Counted from the stretch's first letter, positions 43,100-53,960 are shown. The stretch: DNA of 64,000 bases from Tridacna crocea (GCA_943736015.1 OX031059.1:57237159-57301158), one strand, 5' to 3'. Program-made: numbers and translations. Notes: a model not told the origin generated them from the letters alone.

Positions 43100-43643
43100 T
43101 TAAAGGTGGCCCTTTAGATTTTGGGATGAAAATTTTACAAGAATACAAAAAAATCATCCTTATACTCCAAAAGCCTTATAATTTTCATTTATAAAACCCC
43201 AGTAGTCGAAAAACATCGGACAACAAGAGAAAATAAAGATTTACTACAGCCCAGATCGACACCGACGGGAAACACTGTCTATTTTTACATGAGCAACTCG
43301 CTCACTTACATACTGGAAATATACACGAAGCTTCAAACATAGCGTCTAAAGAAGACATTATGGAAAATAATTACATATTTGTTATGTTATGGAATTTCAG
43401 CTTCATTAGTCACATGCCAATCACTTAACGTTCCCACAATGCTTTTTTGATTTTTGGCAGGAAATCTAAAAATAGCTTAAGAGGCTACGTAGCCTTTTAT
43501 GGGAATACCACAAAAAAAAATTTTTTTGGCAATTCTAGGATTCTTAATTATTGATGATTTGTATTGTCTTTTCATATAAATTTCAGTGATATCTATTTTT
43601 CTTAATTTGGTGGGATGTGAAAATTCTAAATACCTACCTTTAA
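43100..43643 (-). mobile_element. TA2 MITE, copy 5
   Basis: TTAA on both sides (43100-43103, 43640-43643). E2F-type and E-box motifs have lost their CpGs (TTTCCTGCCAAAA, CACATG on the minus strand). The short frame starts at ATG but is frameshifted after about 11 codons. Confidence 0.85.
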
Positions 43644-43654
43644 CACAAAGAATC

Positions 43655-44008
43655 TTATTATACTGCAAAGAAATTTCTCGTGATCTGATTGGTTAACATG
43701 CTGGGAACATAATCATGTTCCCTGCCATAAACCATGTAAAGCCCGTTTCCCTTTTGAATGCCCCGCAAAAATCACTACACGTGCAACACAACATCCAAAA
43801 TGGCGGCGTCATTCGATCACCAGACTGCACATTTATGCACCAAACTGCACGTTTTAGTGACATCAGTTTCAAGTGACATCAGTTTTCATTGAATTGGGGC
43901 ACTCAGAAGGGAATTTCTATTTCGTCAGTATAATCGATTCGTGAGATTATAATACAGGAAAATTTCGCTTAACATGCTTTGAAAGGGTAAAACTTTGTAG
44001 TATAATAA
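43655..44008. mobile_element. TTATTATAC-end MITE
   Basis: TTATTATACTGCAAAG at the left and CTTTGTAGTATAATAA at the right. The interior has a CACGTG E-box (about 43788) and AAAATGGCGGCG (about 43798), a YY1-type motif. No frame of note. Confidence 0.7.
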
Positions 44009-44012
44009 ATTT

Positions 44013-44176
44013 GTTGTACGGTCAGGTGGCAGGGGACTTGGAAACTTGTTCACGGCTGTGGTGAATTATGTCGCCCCGAACCGAAGGCAAGGTGGCGACA
44101 TGATTTGGCTCGGGGCGACATGATTCACCACAGCCATGAACAAGTTTCCAAGTCCCCTGCCACCTGACCGTACAAC
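44013..44176. repeat. Long palindrome, 164 bp
   Basis: GTTGTACGGTCAGGTGGCAG pairs with CTGCCACCTGACCGTACAAC, and the pairing continues for about 67 bp per arm with very few mismatches. The central part (CCGAACCGAAGGCAAGGTGG) is unpaired. It lies directly after the TTATTATAC MITE. Confidence 0.9.
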
Positions 44177-44221
44177 TAATAATGTTCCCTTTCTGAACTG
44201 TAATTTATTGTGAATTCCTGA

Positions 44222-44478
44222 CTATCCTTCTTGTTGGCCATCTTCCTTTGATGATATCCTCATTGGCCTGAATACAAAGTGCCACAAGTGAGCCATTATG
44301 ATCACCAACCATCCTTTTGCATCCGTCAACAATTCAAAGATCTTCTTGTTTTCAAAGATACTCTCAGTGTTTGACCAATCATTCTCAAATGTCACGATCT
44401 GAATCTCAGTGATGTGGGGAAAAAAGTTCAAGTCATTGAATAAAATTATGGCTTCAAATGCCGGAAATTGAAACAAAC
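44222..44478 (-). CDS. Possible exon or decayed coding fragment, unassigned
   Basis: A minus-strand frame of about 84 codons ends at a TAG (44222-44224). It has a protein-like run (ITEIQIVTFENDWSNTESIF, KIFELLTDAKGWLVIIMAHL). It could begin after the T-rich TTTTTTTAAG at about 44479, a possible 3' splice site, and end as a last exon. I recognise no family. Chance or a gene relic are equally possible. Confidence 0.25.
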
Positions 44479-44955
44479 CTTAAAAAAATCATCACGTCGA
44501 GAATCAGGTGAGAGATGGCATTGAAAATTGATATCAGCAGTCAGTATAAAATCGATCTAAAGGTTGTTAATGATTAAAATCTGTTCTGAAGCTTTCATAA
44601 GGGAAATCTTGTCTGAACCATAACTTTTGCCTAGAGCTTTGATATTTGGTATGCAGCATCATCTTGTGGTGACCTTTATCAAGGTTGTTTGGATTGTATC
44701 CTGATAAAATCTACACTGTATAATGATAGCAATCTTTAGAAGTGTATCCTGAAGCCCAGATTGACCATGCTTTTTGAAGATTACCTTGACACAAATGCAG
44801 TCCATCGGCACATTTCATAATTATGTCATTGTGTTGTAAAGAGTTTGTCCTGCACGATTAGATTGAAATGGGGGTATTTGAACCAAAAGAACTTTACCTC
44901 ATTGCCAAATAACATGTCACATCACAGCATTTCTATTGAGTACCAACAGCATAGG
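44479..44955. other. Non-coding stretch
   Basis: No repeat recognised. Confidence 0.3.
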
Positions 44956-45049
44956 TTAAACCCTTTACCACATATCAGTTCCATTTATATGTCGTCTGCA
45001 AATGCTTTCATTTTAGAATGGCCTAAAATGTTGTCGTTTAGTAAAGAGT
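44956..45049 (+). mobile_element. TH1 MITE without hairpin
   Basis: Left end CCCTTTACCACA joins directly to TTTATATGTCGTCTGCAAATG and the right end CGTTTAGTAAAGAG. Only about 90 bp remain. Confidence 0.75.
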
Positions 45050-45195
45050 CCTGAGAGTGAGAAAGAAGAACAGTAACATTTTTGATCTATGATAACCCTA
45101 AAATATCACCCTGACTAGAACCTCTGTAACCCCCAGTGCTGTAAACATATTTGTTGCGAACAAGGAAAAGATGTTACCAGGAAAATATCAGTGCA

Positions 45196-45394
45196 TTAAC
45201 TCTTTATCACACAACCTAAAGTTTTAATGACCCTAAGAAATAATACTTTTGAAAACATGGTATGAAAAGAGGAAAATGCAATGTTTTCTACCCTTTCAAA
45301 GATAGCCTTGCCCGTATGAACCACAGTTAACTTGCCTTCCGAAAATGCTTTTGTTTTGGACAAGTCTAAAATTCATGTTGTAGGAAAAAGAGTG
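45196..45394 (+). mobile_element. TH1 MITE, central deletion
   Basis: TTAACTCTTTATCACACAACC to GTTGTAGGAAAAAGAG. GAAAAGAGGAAAATGC joins directly to AATGTTTTCTACCC: the right arm and dyad are deleted. Confidence 0.7.
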
Positions 45395-45551
45395 AAGGGC
45401 TTATTGGCCCTGATACTGCAATCATTTTGTCAGGGAAGAAGCTATTTTTGTAACCTATTAAATCTATGAAACATTATTGATGACAATCTATGTAAATATT
45501 TCCTCCAGTCTAAATGACCATTTAGTTTTGAGCTTAGACCCTCATCTATTT

Positions 45552-45672
45552 GCTCATTACCAAACAACAAAGTTCTAGGCTTTCTCACACCACTGGTAGG
45601 CGACAATTTCAAGGTGTTGCAAATGGCGAGATTTCTGTTGGAAAAAGTAAAATATTCTGAAAAAATTAGTGG
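45552..45672 (-). mobile_element. TH1 MITE, left half
   Basis: CTCATTACCAAACAACAAAG to GTTGGAAAAAGTAAAATATTC. No right half. Confidence 0.55.
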
Positions 45673-45836
45673 TTAAGACCTAGAGTATAGATACATAACC
45701 GATGTTTTTAGTCAAGTTTCAGTTTTACGTAGATTATAACATAAAACATACTCTATCAGTTCATTGAAAATAGTGAAGAGATCAGCAACTGTATTTACCA
45801 ACAAGTTGTATCCATAGTCTATTTTTAAATTAATAT

Positions 45837-46054
45837 TTACTACACAATCGCTATTTTTGATGACCCTGAGAAAGAAGCCTTTAGAAAATAATGTAGGAAA
45901 AGAAAAAAATACTGATAACCATCATTTTCTCCTTTACCAACAATATTTTCTACTCTTCACAAAACAAATTTCAAATTTTCAGTCACTTTTATTTTGTCGT
46001 CTGCAAATACTTTTGATTTGGACAAGCATTAAATACTGTTGTTTGGTATTGAGT
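45837..46054 (+). mobile_element. TH1 MITE, diverged
   Basis: TTTACTACACAATCGC to TTGTTTGGTATTGAGTTGA. Hairpin with A-rich changes (AAAAAAATACTGATAACCATC). Confidence 0.7.
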
Positions 46055-46460
46055 TGAGAAAGTTGCACAACTTTTGATCCACAAACCATCTGCTTTTAAG
46101 CCAATCAGAATTTGTGTTATTCCCCAATTCCACTAGGCTGCGATCCACGGCGCTCACACACAGCGCCGTAGATTGCCATGTAGAGTGCCAAGAATGCTAA
46201 CAGATGTTTAACAGATCGCCAAGATTGCCTAGATTACCACCAGTCTACTCCCTTGCACAAAGATCCGTGGCGCTGTGTTCAGAATGCGTCACATTGCTAC
46301 TTAATCACTTAAATCGTTATCGAAACACAACTTGAACATAAAGATCGTAAATGGAAGGCTATCGGATGGCTCAAGAGCACAAATGTTCCTCCAGTATGCC
46401 AGTCATTGTGCTCCTATGTCATCCAATAGCGACCATTAGAGATGCAGTAGTGTTCTGTTG

Positions 46461-46585
46461 CAATCAAGTGGAAATATGTTCGCGCTCCCATACGATCAAG
46501 TGGCAATATGGTAGTACACTATTATGATCAAGTGGCGATAGGATAGCGCTCTGTTATGATCAAGTGGCGATATGATGGCGCTCCA
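46461..46585 (+). repeat. 32-bp minisatellite, short array
   Basis: About four units of GATCAAGTGGCGATATGAT type, the same as in copy 1 at 33017 but fewer. Confidence 0.75.
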
Positions 46586-46627
46586 ATCGCACTTTTTGAA
46601 GACTACATAAAGAGAGTCTGTCTCTCA

Positions 46628-46705
46628 GACTGGTAGTGCAGTGGTTCAACACTGGACTTTCAATCCTGAGGCCCGAGGTTCGATACCCGACCCAACCATA
46701 ACCTT
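46628..46705 (+). mobile_element. tRNA-type SINE head inside the AATACCCCC element
   Basis: TGGTAGTGCAGTGGTTCAAC followed about 40 bp later by GAGGTTCGATACCC: box A and box B of a Pol III promoter. It is at the same internal position as the degenerate head in copy 1, so it was acquired before the copies split. Confidence 0.7.
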
Positions 46706-46781
46706 TCTGAGACACCTTGTGTTTCCTACAAGGTGGACTAGTTTGGAACCCAGAGATAGCCTCTCGTGTGTCGGTGCTTTA

Positions 46782-46888
46782 GTTAAACATAGTTTATTCA
46801 TATAATTTACAAAGACTAGATTGACATAAATTTAAATAAGAAAAGGATTAGAAGGTAAGCTTATAGCTTATATAGTTCCTCTCCTGTT
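46782..46888. mobile_element. 107-bp insertion with 9-bp TSD
   Basis: Flanked by GGTGCTTTA on both sides (46773-46781, 46889-46897). Copy 1 has a single TGTGCTTTA here. The insert (GTTAAACATAGTTTATTCAT...) is not assigned to a family. Confidence 0.75.
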
Positions 46889-47411
46889 GGTGCTTTACAC
46901 TGGGCATGTTAAGGAACCAAGGAGATATATTCGAAGAAGAGCTCGGGGCTTTTACCTGGATTTCCTTGTATCCAATTCTTTTTCTCTAATAGCCCGTGCC
47001 ATATATGCTTCAAGCACAGAGGGACCTTAATCCTACTTAGTCATCATATCATCATTTTGCATTTGAAGACCACCTAGTGTAGGTATGATAAATTCTTTCG
47101 TTAACTACAGTATGCCACCCAGGGAAAGGAGCGAAAGAAGGGTCAAAGCATCGGGTCGCTAAAGGGGCCAAAACAGGTCGTATAAGGTCGCAACACCTAG
47201 CAAGGCTATGATAATGATTGACTTTGTACAGTTCAATAACTATCGGATCTCGATGGTGGTTACTTGATCCCCAGCAGAGCGTCATCTGGTTGTTATCTGA
47301 GTTGGAGTGTCCTCATAATCGCCAATCAGGCAGCAATCTGAGGGGATCTACAGTGCTCTGTATGGGCGCACAGAGCACTGTAGATCACGGCCTAGTGGAA
47401 TGGGGGTATTA

Positions 47412-48794
47412 CTTTCAAGTTTAGAATGATCTTGAGAATTTGAATGGTAGGTGAAATAAGGCACTGATGTACAGGTCCAAAGAATCACCTATATCCCCCT
47501 GAAAATACCAAATTACAGTTCTTTTCATCTTTATTTGAAGGCTGAAGTTGTGACTTACAATACAACTTGTGTCTATGAAAAATCACTGAAGGTTAGATTA
47601 CTTGTAAAACCTAATGAGATGATTAGGACATGCCATTCTGGGACCACTGCAAAGGATGTGCTGTTGAATAGAGTGTTCAGTATTTTTCACCAAAATACTG
47701 TCTTGACATAGTGAATTTTGTGGATTCAGTAATATAATTTGATTGGAGTTGACATTACAACATTGACAGCAAAGTGGGAAAAGGAGAAAATTGAAGATGG
47801 TGTATTTCGCTTTACTAGAACAGATACTAGAAGCACTAAGATGATTGCTATTTACACAATTTCCATAATTAGTAATGATCGATAAAAATATGTAAACAGT
47901 ATTATTCTTTTCATTAGCTATTAATTAAGCTTTAATTAAAAATATTTTCTATTGAAAACAAATTCACAATTATATAAAGGCCTATATTTGTAATCTAAAT
48001 TGAAAAACATTTACCCTTATGCTGCCAAGTGTGATTTTCACCGACCTTTTGTAGAACAAGATCAGAATGCACAGAAAATGCAGACTGATCCTTAAGATCT
48101 CTAACACAGACCAATTTTGATATATTGTTAACAAAACATTATAAATTTGAAATAGCTATATTTGGATAGTTACCATGGATTTGAAAATTTAATTTTAGTT
48201 ATCTAGCAGGGTTAAAAGAATAAGGGTGTTTCAGTGCTACTTTGCCTAAAAGTTTGAGCAGTGCCCTGAGTGCACATTTTGTCTTTGTTTCAACAGGATT
48301 GGTTTGTACCTGTAACCTGTCTTTGTTATGGTTTCTAATAAAACCGATGGCTAAATCCTGTCATAGATAAGATAATGGGAAATGCTAAAGCTTTCTTCTG
48401 TCAAAATATTTCAGATTATCTGATATTTGTCTTGTTTAGCAATTTCTAGGGAATACACAACCTTCCAACAGTAAGGCTTGGTTAGGGTTAGGTCTATCCT
48501 TATTTCATCCTTTCCGGTATGATATCGAGAAATAGCAGTGAAAATATTTTTCAATCTTACACTGGTATGAACCGTGAAAATACCAATTTTCATGTTCTTG
48601 TTGCCTAGGTAAATTGCGCTTGCCTGACAACCACATGGGAAATATGATGTCATATACCTTAGATTTCTCGCGCTTGATGTAATATTGTAATGCGTTGCTA
48701 TGCGGGAGGGGGTACGCGACAGGGAATAACAGAAAAGAACTGTATTGGATTTGATAAATATCCTCCCAGAAAGGGTTAAAAGCATGAAATAAAT
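47412..48794. other. Non-coding stretch
   Basis: Mostly unassigned. Near 47770 a lone GTGGGAAAAGGAGAAAAT echoes TH1. Near 48050-48100, GCACAGAAAATGCAGACTGAT resembles sequence near 35640-35680, perhaps a low-copy repeat. The minus-strand 124-codon frame at 48411-48785 has no domain feature and borders a foldback element. Confidence 0.35.
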
Positions 48795-48954
48795 AGAATA
48801 TTTATTTTTTTCAGTGAAAGATCGAAATTTATTTCATCTCGCAAACCCCATCAGTGATATTTTCACTCATGGCTGCACCACTCGTGAAAATATTACCGAT
48901 GGTGTCTACTCGATGAAATAAATTTCAATCTTTCACCGAAAAAGACAAATATCC
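48795..48954. mobile_element. Foldback MITE
   Basis: Inverted arms of about 45 bp: ATATTTATTTTTTTCAGTGA at the left, TCACCGAAAAAGACAAATAT at the right, with GAAATTTATTTCATC paired to GATGAAATAAATTTC. A second inner pair is GATATTTTCACTC/CGTGAAAATATTACC. Confidence 0.75.
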
Positions 48955-49080
48955 TCTATATCTTTTATCCACACTGCATTGCAAGACTGTCTTGACAACA
49001 GGCAGCAATAACCTTAGCTGTTAAAATGGCATTAAACTCAAATTGGAACTAGAGTATATACTTGACCAACCAGAAAAATA

Positions 49081-49310
49081 TTAGCCCTTTACTCCATAGA
49101 TACTCAATTTGACATATCAACAACACACAGCTTTTGAAAACATTGTGGGAAAAGGAGAAATTGCTTGTAACGAGCAATTTCTCCTTTTCCTTCAATGTTT
49201 TCCACTCAATCAGATATTTGTATCCTCATTTGTCCATATTTTTGACATCATATCTTTATTTGCTGCTGAAATGGAAGAGTCTCAAATTGGCATATCAGCT
49301 TAAGGGTTAA
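49081..49310 (+). mobile_element. TH1, hybrid between subfamilies
   Basis: The left end CCCTTTACTCCATAGATACTC is TH1b-like and the hairpin (GTGGGAAAAGGAG with GAAATTGCTTGTAACGAGC) mixes TH1 outer arms with a TH1b-like turn. Right end CAGCTTAAGGGTTAA. Resembles 2220-2447. Confidence 0.8.
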
Positions 49311-49571
49311 GGAAGAAACTAGTTCTTTGATTATTACAAGATTTTTTATTGTACTGCTTAATGGTGGCAAAGAAATAGTAGGAATTGGGCAATAATTGGA
49401 GGTTATAAGAAAAGGTTCTGGTGCTTAAATTCCCATTTGTTGCTAGTCTCTTTTCCATTCTTCCAGGAATTTAGGAAAGCAGCATCTTTGAATAGAGAAG
49501 TTAGCCTACAACCAGCATTTTATATGATCCCTAGAGTGGTATTTGCACTTCTCTCAGTATTTCATTTACTT

Positions 49572-50006
49572 TTAACTCTTTACCAAACAACAGTATTAGG
49601 TTAGTCCAGTTTGGAAGCATTTGCAGAGGACAAAATTCATGTGACTATAAAATTGAAATTTGTTTTGGGAAGGGAAGATAACATTGTGGGAAAAGGGGAA
49701 AATGCTGGTTACCAGCATTTTCTCCGTTACCCACAATGGTTTAACCCTTTACCACACAGACAGCTGTTGACAACCTTTGGAAACATTGTGGGAAAAGGAG
49801 AAAATGCTGTTAACCAGCATTTTCTTCTTTTCCCATGATGATTTCTTCCCAATCCAAGAAACCCAATTGATATGAGCCAAAATGAAACTATCATCTGCAA
49901 ATACTTTCAGTTCCAACTGGTCTTAAATTTTGTTGTGTGGTACATGGTTAAGAAAGGCTTGTTTCTCTGGGACATGAAAAATGGGGATTGTTTGGTAAAG
50001 GGTTGA
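49572..50006 (-). mobile_element. TH1 MITE, outer copy split by another
   Basis: Left part to 49740 (hairpin GCTGGTTACCAGC intact), then resumes at 49952 with GAAAGGCTTGTTTCTC and ends GTTTGGTAAAGGGTTGA. Interrupted just after the hairpin, at CACAATGGT. Confidence 0.85.
49741..49951 (+). mobile_element. TH1 MITE nested in TH1
   Basis: TTAA at 49741-49744 and 49948-49951. The hairpin has a TTAA at its dyad (GCTGTTAACCAGC). Right end GTTGTGTGGTACATGGTTAA. Confidence 0.85.
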
Positions 50007-50311
50007 TCTGTTTTCTTCAAATATTTTCAATATGATTTAAGTTCTGATTATGTTGTGTGATAGAGAGCTAAGTATAGACTATGAAGCAGATGATAAGACA
50101 GGTATTTTGAAAAGCAATAAAAACACTGGAAAGCCATGCCAAATGTCATGTCTTGTTTATATGTTTTCTGTAGGAAGATCCTAATGATACAAGCTGTAAT
50201 ACATTCCAGTTGTTCGGTAACAGACTGTAGTCTAATCACAAGAGCAAAATAGTATACCATTTTGTCAACTGACTTAGCCATAATGGCTAAAATTTTCACA
50301 TTTACAATTAT

Positions 50312-50384
50312 CAGTACTGGTGTGAGAAAGTCCAGAAACACATGCATAGGTGCTCTGGCAACCATGATATGACCTAAACTTAAG
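50312..50384 (+). mobile_element. SINE 3' fragment
   Basis: AGTACTGGTGTGAGAAAGTC, then CAGAAACACATG and CCATGATATGACCTAA: the central block of the SINE at 1637. The tRNA head is absent, a typical 5' truncation. The 160-codon minus-strand frame (50048-50530) runs through it antisense, which argues against that frame being real. Confidence 0.7.
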
Positions 50385-51623
50385 TACAAACAAATGTGTC
50401 TGCAATTCTGGTCGACCATGACTAATTTGTCTGTAGCTTGTTCTGAGAATCTACCAAGAAAAGTTTGAGAACTGGGCATGCAGAGCAAGGCTACAGTTTG
50501 TAGATTGAACTGAGTGAGGCAATGTTGCACCTGATACCTAGCTTAGATTGGCCAGGAGTAATCTTGGTCTGCCAAGGGTGAATATTAGTCCACCGACTTT
50601 GTTGCGTTTTAGAGGATACATTGCAGAGAGATTGACTCTATGTCAAAAATTGAATGGCAAGATGCAGATAGATGATATGTACAGTATCTACAGAGGCTAT
50701 ATAGAGAACACAGATGGAAGATCATACAGGAAAACATCGGACAGTTTACACCAAAAAGAGTAGAGTAGACCACACAGATTTTGTCTGCGACCTTGAGAAA
50801 ATTGAGCTGCAACCACAGTTGTACATGATCATGTGCGATCTTTCTACATGGTACTCGGTGAAATGATTTTATGATATACACTTTAGCTGCTTTTCCTGAT
50901 CATTATTAGACTTCATAGAATGACCTGAGATCTGATTTTGTATCAATATTCACCGGTTGTTCTTGAAATATTTTGACCATACAATCATGTACTTTTGTTC
51001 AGTATTCAATATTTAAGCTGCTCAGTAGACTCGATAAAAGTTCATTCACATTTCAGAATCAACTTTGACATTTTACAGTCCTGAAAGCCAGGAAAATGTA
51101 AATGTAACAAACCTTTTAGTATTCTCATTGTTCAATGGATGATGCCTCATATATTAGGTCAAAATATTAGATTCTCACCTTTACACTTAACCATCCTCAT
51201 TGACCTAGTTTCAATTAATACTGTAATTGACCCTGGGTTATTTGGCTGGCGTTTCCTCATTCTCATGAATTATTCATGAAGCATTTTGATTGGTAATCTC
51301 AGTTTTTCTTTGAGAAAATTTAAACTATTTTTATCACAAATATGCAGTCATTTCTATTTTTAGTAACTGACAAAATGAAATTGTCCTCCCTATAAGAGAG
51401 AATGAATGTGTTATCGATCTGTTGATTTGTTATTAGGGTACTTTCTGAATACTCATAGAAAACGAAGATTTGCTGGTCAGTTTTCCCAGAGATAATGCAT
51501 GGAGAGTAACGTAATGCTTAAACCTGGGATCCGAGGATGCACTTAACAGACGACAAAGTTTTATATTTGCCCAATGTGACAGCATTTGCAATATACTCAT
51601 CACAACTTTGCTGATTCCTCAGC
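50385..51623. other. Mostly non-coding stretch
   Basis: No clear exon. A TH1 left fragment (CAGACGACAAAGTTTTATAT) lies near 51550-51590, just before the next TH1. Confidence 0.35.
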
Positions 51624-51842
51624 AACTTTACCAAACAATCCCTGGTTTTTACGACCCTGATGTAGAAGCCTTTTGAAAACATTGTGGGAAAAAGAGAAAA
51701 TGCTGGTGACCAGCATTTTCACTTTTTCCCGCAATGTTTATTACCCTGCTTGAAACAAATATCAATTTTTGAGTTTTGTTTATTTTGTTGCCTTCAAGTG
51801 CTTTCAATTTGGACCAGTCTGAAATTTCGTGTTTGGTAATTG
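51624..51842 (+). mobile_element. TH1 MITE
   Basis: CTTTACCAAACAATCCCTGG to CGTGTTTGGTAATTG. Hairpin GCTGGTGACCAGC with two arm differences. The right TTAA is lost. Confidence 0.8.
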
Positions 51843-52050
51843 CTTGAACATGGTGGCACACATGTAGATTGAAAAACAATGACATCAAGAAGCACAGAGA
51901 AATTATTCATATTTATCAACCTCTGCCAATGGAATCTGATAGACCTTATTAAAAACTGAATGTACAAACCATCTAGAAGTATATAGAAAGAATGTACAGA
52001 AGAAAATTGTGTCTAATGTTTTCTTTTTTAATATTTCTCTGTTTTTACAG

Positions 52051-52080
52051 CATATGGCCAATTTCACTGTTCAGTTTGTA
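52051..52080 (+). CDS. Candidate 30-nt micro-exon, possible zinc-finger start
   Basis: A pyrimidine-rich tract ending CTCTGTTTTTACAG (52037-52050) is followed by 30 bases and then GTAAGT, so both splice sites are close to consensus. If entered in phase 1 the exon reads (x)AYGQFHCSVC. The pattern Tyr-Gly-x-Phe-x-Cys-x-x-Cys is like the opening of 3CxxC-type zinc fingers (ZAR1 and receptor-transporting protein type). The other two frames are also open (HMANFTVQFV; IWPISLFSL). The exon at 40817 ends in phase 2, so it would not supply the zinc-finger frame directly; an exon in between would be needed. No following Cys-containing exon was found downstream. Splice-signal evidence is good, protein evidence thin. 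Confidence 0.4.
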
Positions 52081-52202
52081 GTAAGTTGCCAATATTGTTT
52101 CAGAATGTATCACTTTACAATGTCTTTAGGCCATGTTCTGTAAAGAAAGGGTTCAATACTTTTGCAAAATTTTTCTACCTAAATACCACTCACATAGTTT
52201 GG

Positions 52203-52330
52203 GTAGGTAGACTTCAGCTGAACCTTTTTGCTTTTGGACTTGAGGACAAGAGGTCATGGGTTTGGTCCCTGGCTCAGCCAATTTCTTTCCAAGGATTGAT
52301 GATATTGCAACAGGAATTCTGCATTACAAA
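52203..52330 (+). mobile_element. SINE-like tRNA box region, degraded
   Basis: TTTTGGACTTGAGGACAAG, then GGTCATGGGTTTGGTCCCTGG, resembles the box B side of a tRNA-derived SINE (GGGTTTGGTCCC). Box A is not convincing. Confidence 0.35.
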
Positions 52331-52675
52331 AGCCCAGTCTAATTAATGACTGTAGGCTGTAATGACTGTAGGTTGTTGGACAAATTAGATCTATTAATAC
52401 ATAATCATATTATCATAGAGATGCATTAAGCCCCGTTTTGGTAGAACATGTGTCAGCTGAAGGTGTATTCTCAAAAAGAAATACTGATCTATACTGTCTG
52501 CCAAAGGGACTTTCATCACACATAACCACAAAAGGGATTAATATTAATCTGTATGTTACTTGTGATACAGGCACTTTAGCAGAGATCCAAAATTACTGTC
52601 AAGATGTGTCATCTTGTGCCTCCATTTCGTTCTGGATAATGATCCAGGTATGGTGGAGTACATTAATCCTGTAGC

Positions 52676-52920
52676 AGATGACAAAATTTTAGCATTGTCC
52701 AAATTGAAATACAATAAAATCAATATGGCTGGTTTAATTCTTATGCTTGCATACAACAATATTTTAGACTTGTTGAAAAGAAGCTAGGAATGGTTCTTTG
52801 ATTGGGTAGAAAAACATTGTTGGAAAAGGAGAAAATACTGTCTACCAGCATTTTCTCCTTTTGCTTCAATGTTTTCAAAAGGGCTCTCCTCCAGGGTCAT
52901 TGAAAGTTGGCAAAGGGATA
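52676..52920 (-). mobile_element. TH1 MITE with duplicated left part
   Basis: GACAAAATTTTAGCATTGTC and again CAACAATATTTTAGACTTGT (52755) before one hairpin (GTTGGAAAAGGAG, dyad ACTGTCTACCAGC). Ends TTGGCAAAGGGATAA. Confidence 0.65.
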
Positions 52921-52938
52921 AGCTAATTATCCTTTTTG

Positions 52939-53522
52939 TGGTATTTTTCGAAGACAATACCACTAAGAGTTCAAGATTGAATTTTGATAACCATGTATCT
53001 TATTTCGTGCAAAACCGAAGGAAATAAACCCAGTTAAACTCATTTTTTCTCCAGCAAATGAGTTTTTCGGAGCCACTCAGATATGTAATTTGAAATGGCA
53101 TATCGAAATACATTGGGCGAAGCCATTGATAGTTGAGATACTTATTTTTGATTGAAAATAGCTTCTCTTGCTCATAGCCTTTTATTGGCGTAATGATGCA
53201 AATTTGCCAACGGACCCTGGGCTTTTTCGTTCCAAAACAAATTCATTCTATGGCTTGTTCGTACTATTATTGCGCGATATTCCATTTGATTGCTCACGAA
53301 TATTTATAGATCGAAGTAATTGATTGTAATGTTGGAAATTTAATGTAAAAGGCTAACAATATTTCAAAATTATTGTTTTAAGTTACATGAGTACTCTCCC
53401 TTCAACCAAAAAGGTATTCATTTGCTTAGTGGGTTGACCGCTAAGCCAATATTTGAACAATATGTCTTTTTTTTCTTTCCAACTATTAATTCCACACAAT
53501 GGGTTTCCTTGACAAATACCAC
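52939..53522 (+). mobile_element. GTGGTATTT-end MITE, copy 2
   Basis: GTGGTATTTTTCGAAGACAA at the left, TTGACAAATACCAC at the right. Shares CCGAAGGAAATAAACCCAG and TAGCCTTTTATTGGCG with copy 1 (inverse). It is about 150 bp longer than copy 1; the extra sequence lies in the right third. Confidence 0.7.
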
Positions 53523-53960
53523 TTCAGCGTTCTCAATGCTTTGATTTGTTTGAAGCATGTTCACACTATCTGATGGAGATTCTCGCGGATGACATCTGCT
53601 GAAGTCAAGAAAATAGCAGACAGTGTATATTAAGATCAGACTGCACAGAATGTTCATTTGGTCTTTGATTTCAGTTAACAAGTGCCAGGTTGCCTTAGTA
53701 TGGAGTGAATGCTGGAGTTTTGTTAAGAATTAGTTTCCGTCTTTCACTGTAGCTGCAGAAATTTGAAAGACAATGTAAAAGAAAGAATTTGCAAAGCAAA
53801 GACATAAATTCTAACAGGTCTACAAGACTGATTACAGCCCTATGAAGTCATAAACATATCAACATGTCTACTTGTACTACGGTTTTAATGCTTTTCTAAA
53901 GTACCTTTCAGCCACTAGAGAAACTAATTTAGACAGCTGCAAAAAGAACTTTAAACTAAA
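53523..53960. other. Non-coding stretch
   Basis: No gene or repeat recognised. Confidence 0.35.

Larger units (their letters stand above)
46117..47411. mobile_element. AATACCCCC-end element, copy 2
   Basis: TTATTCCCCAATTCCACTAG at the left and GGAATGGGGGTATTA at the right. It contains a shorter minisatellite (46461-46585), a complete tRNA-type SINE head (box A GGTAGTGCAGTGG, box B GAGGTTCGATACCC), the GAACCAAGGAGATATATTCG block and AAAGGAGCGAAAGAAGGG. Compared with copy 1 it keeps box A and has a 107-bp insertion in the SINE body. Confidence 0.75.

Noticed and set aside
50048..50530. 160-codon open frame on the minus strand
   Set aside because: It runs antisense through a truncated SINE fragment (50312-50384) and has no domain; the frame is a by-product of the repeat and AT-rich flanks.
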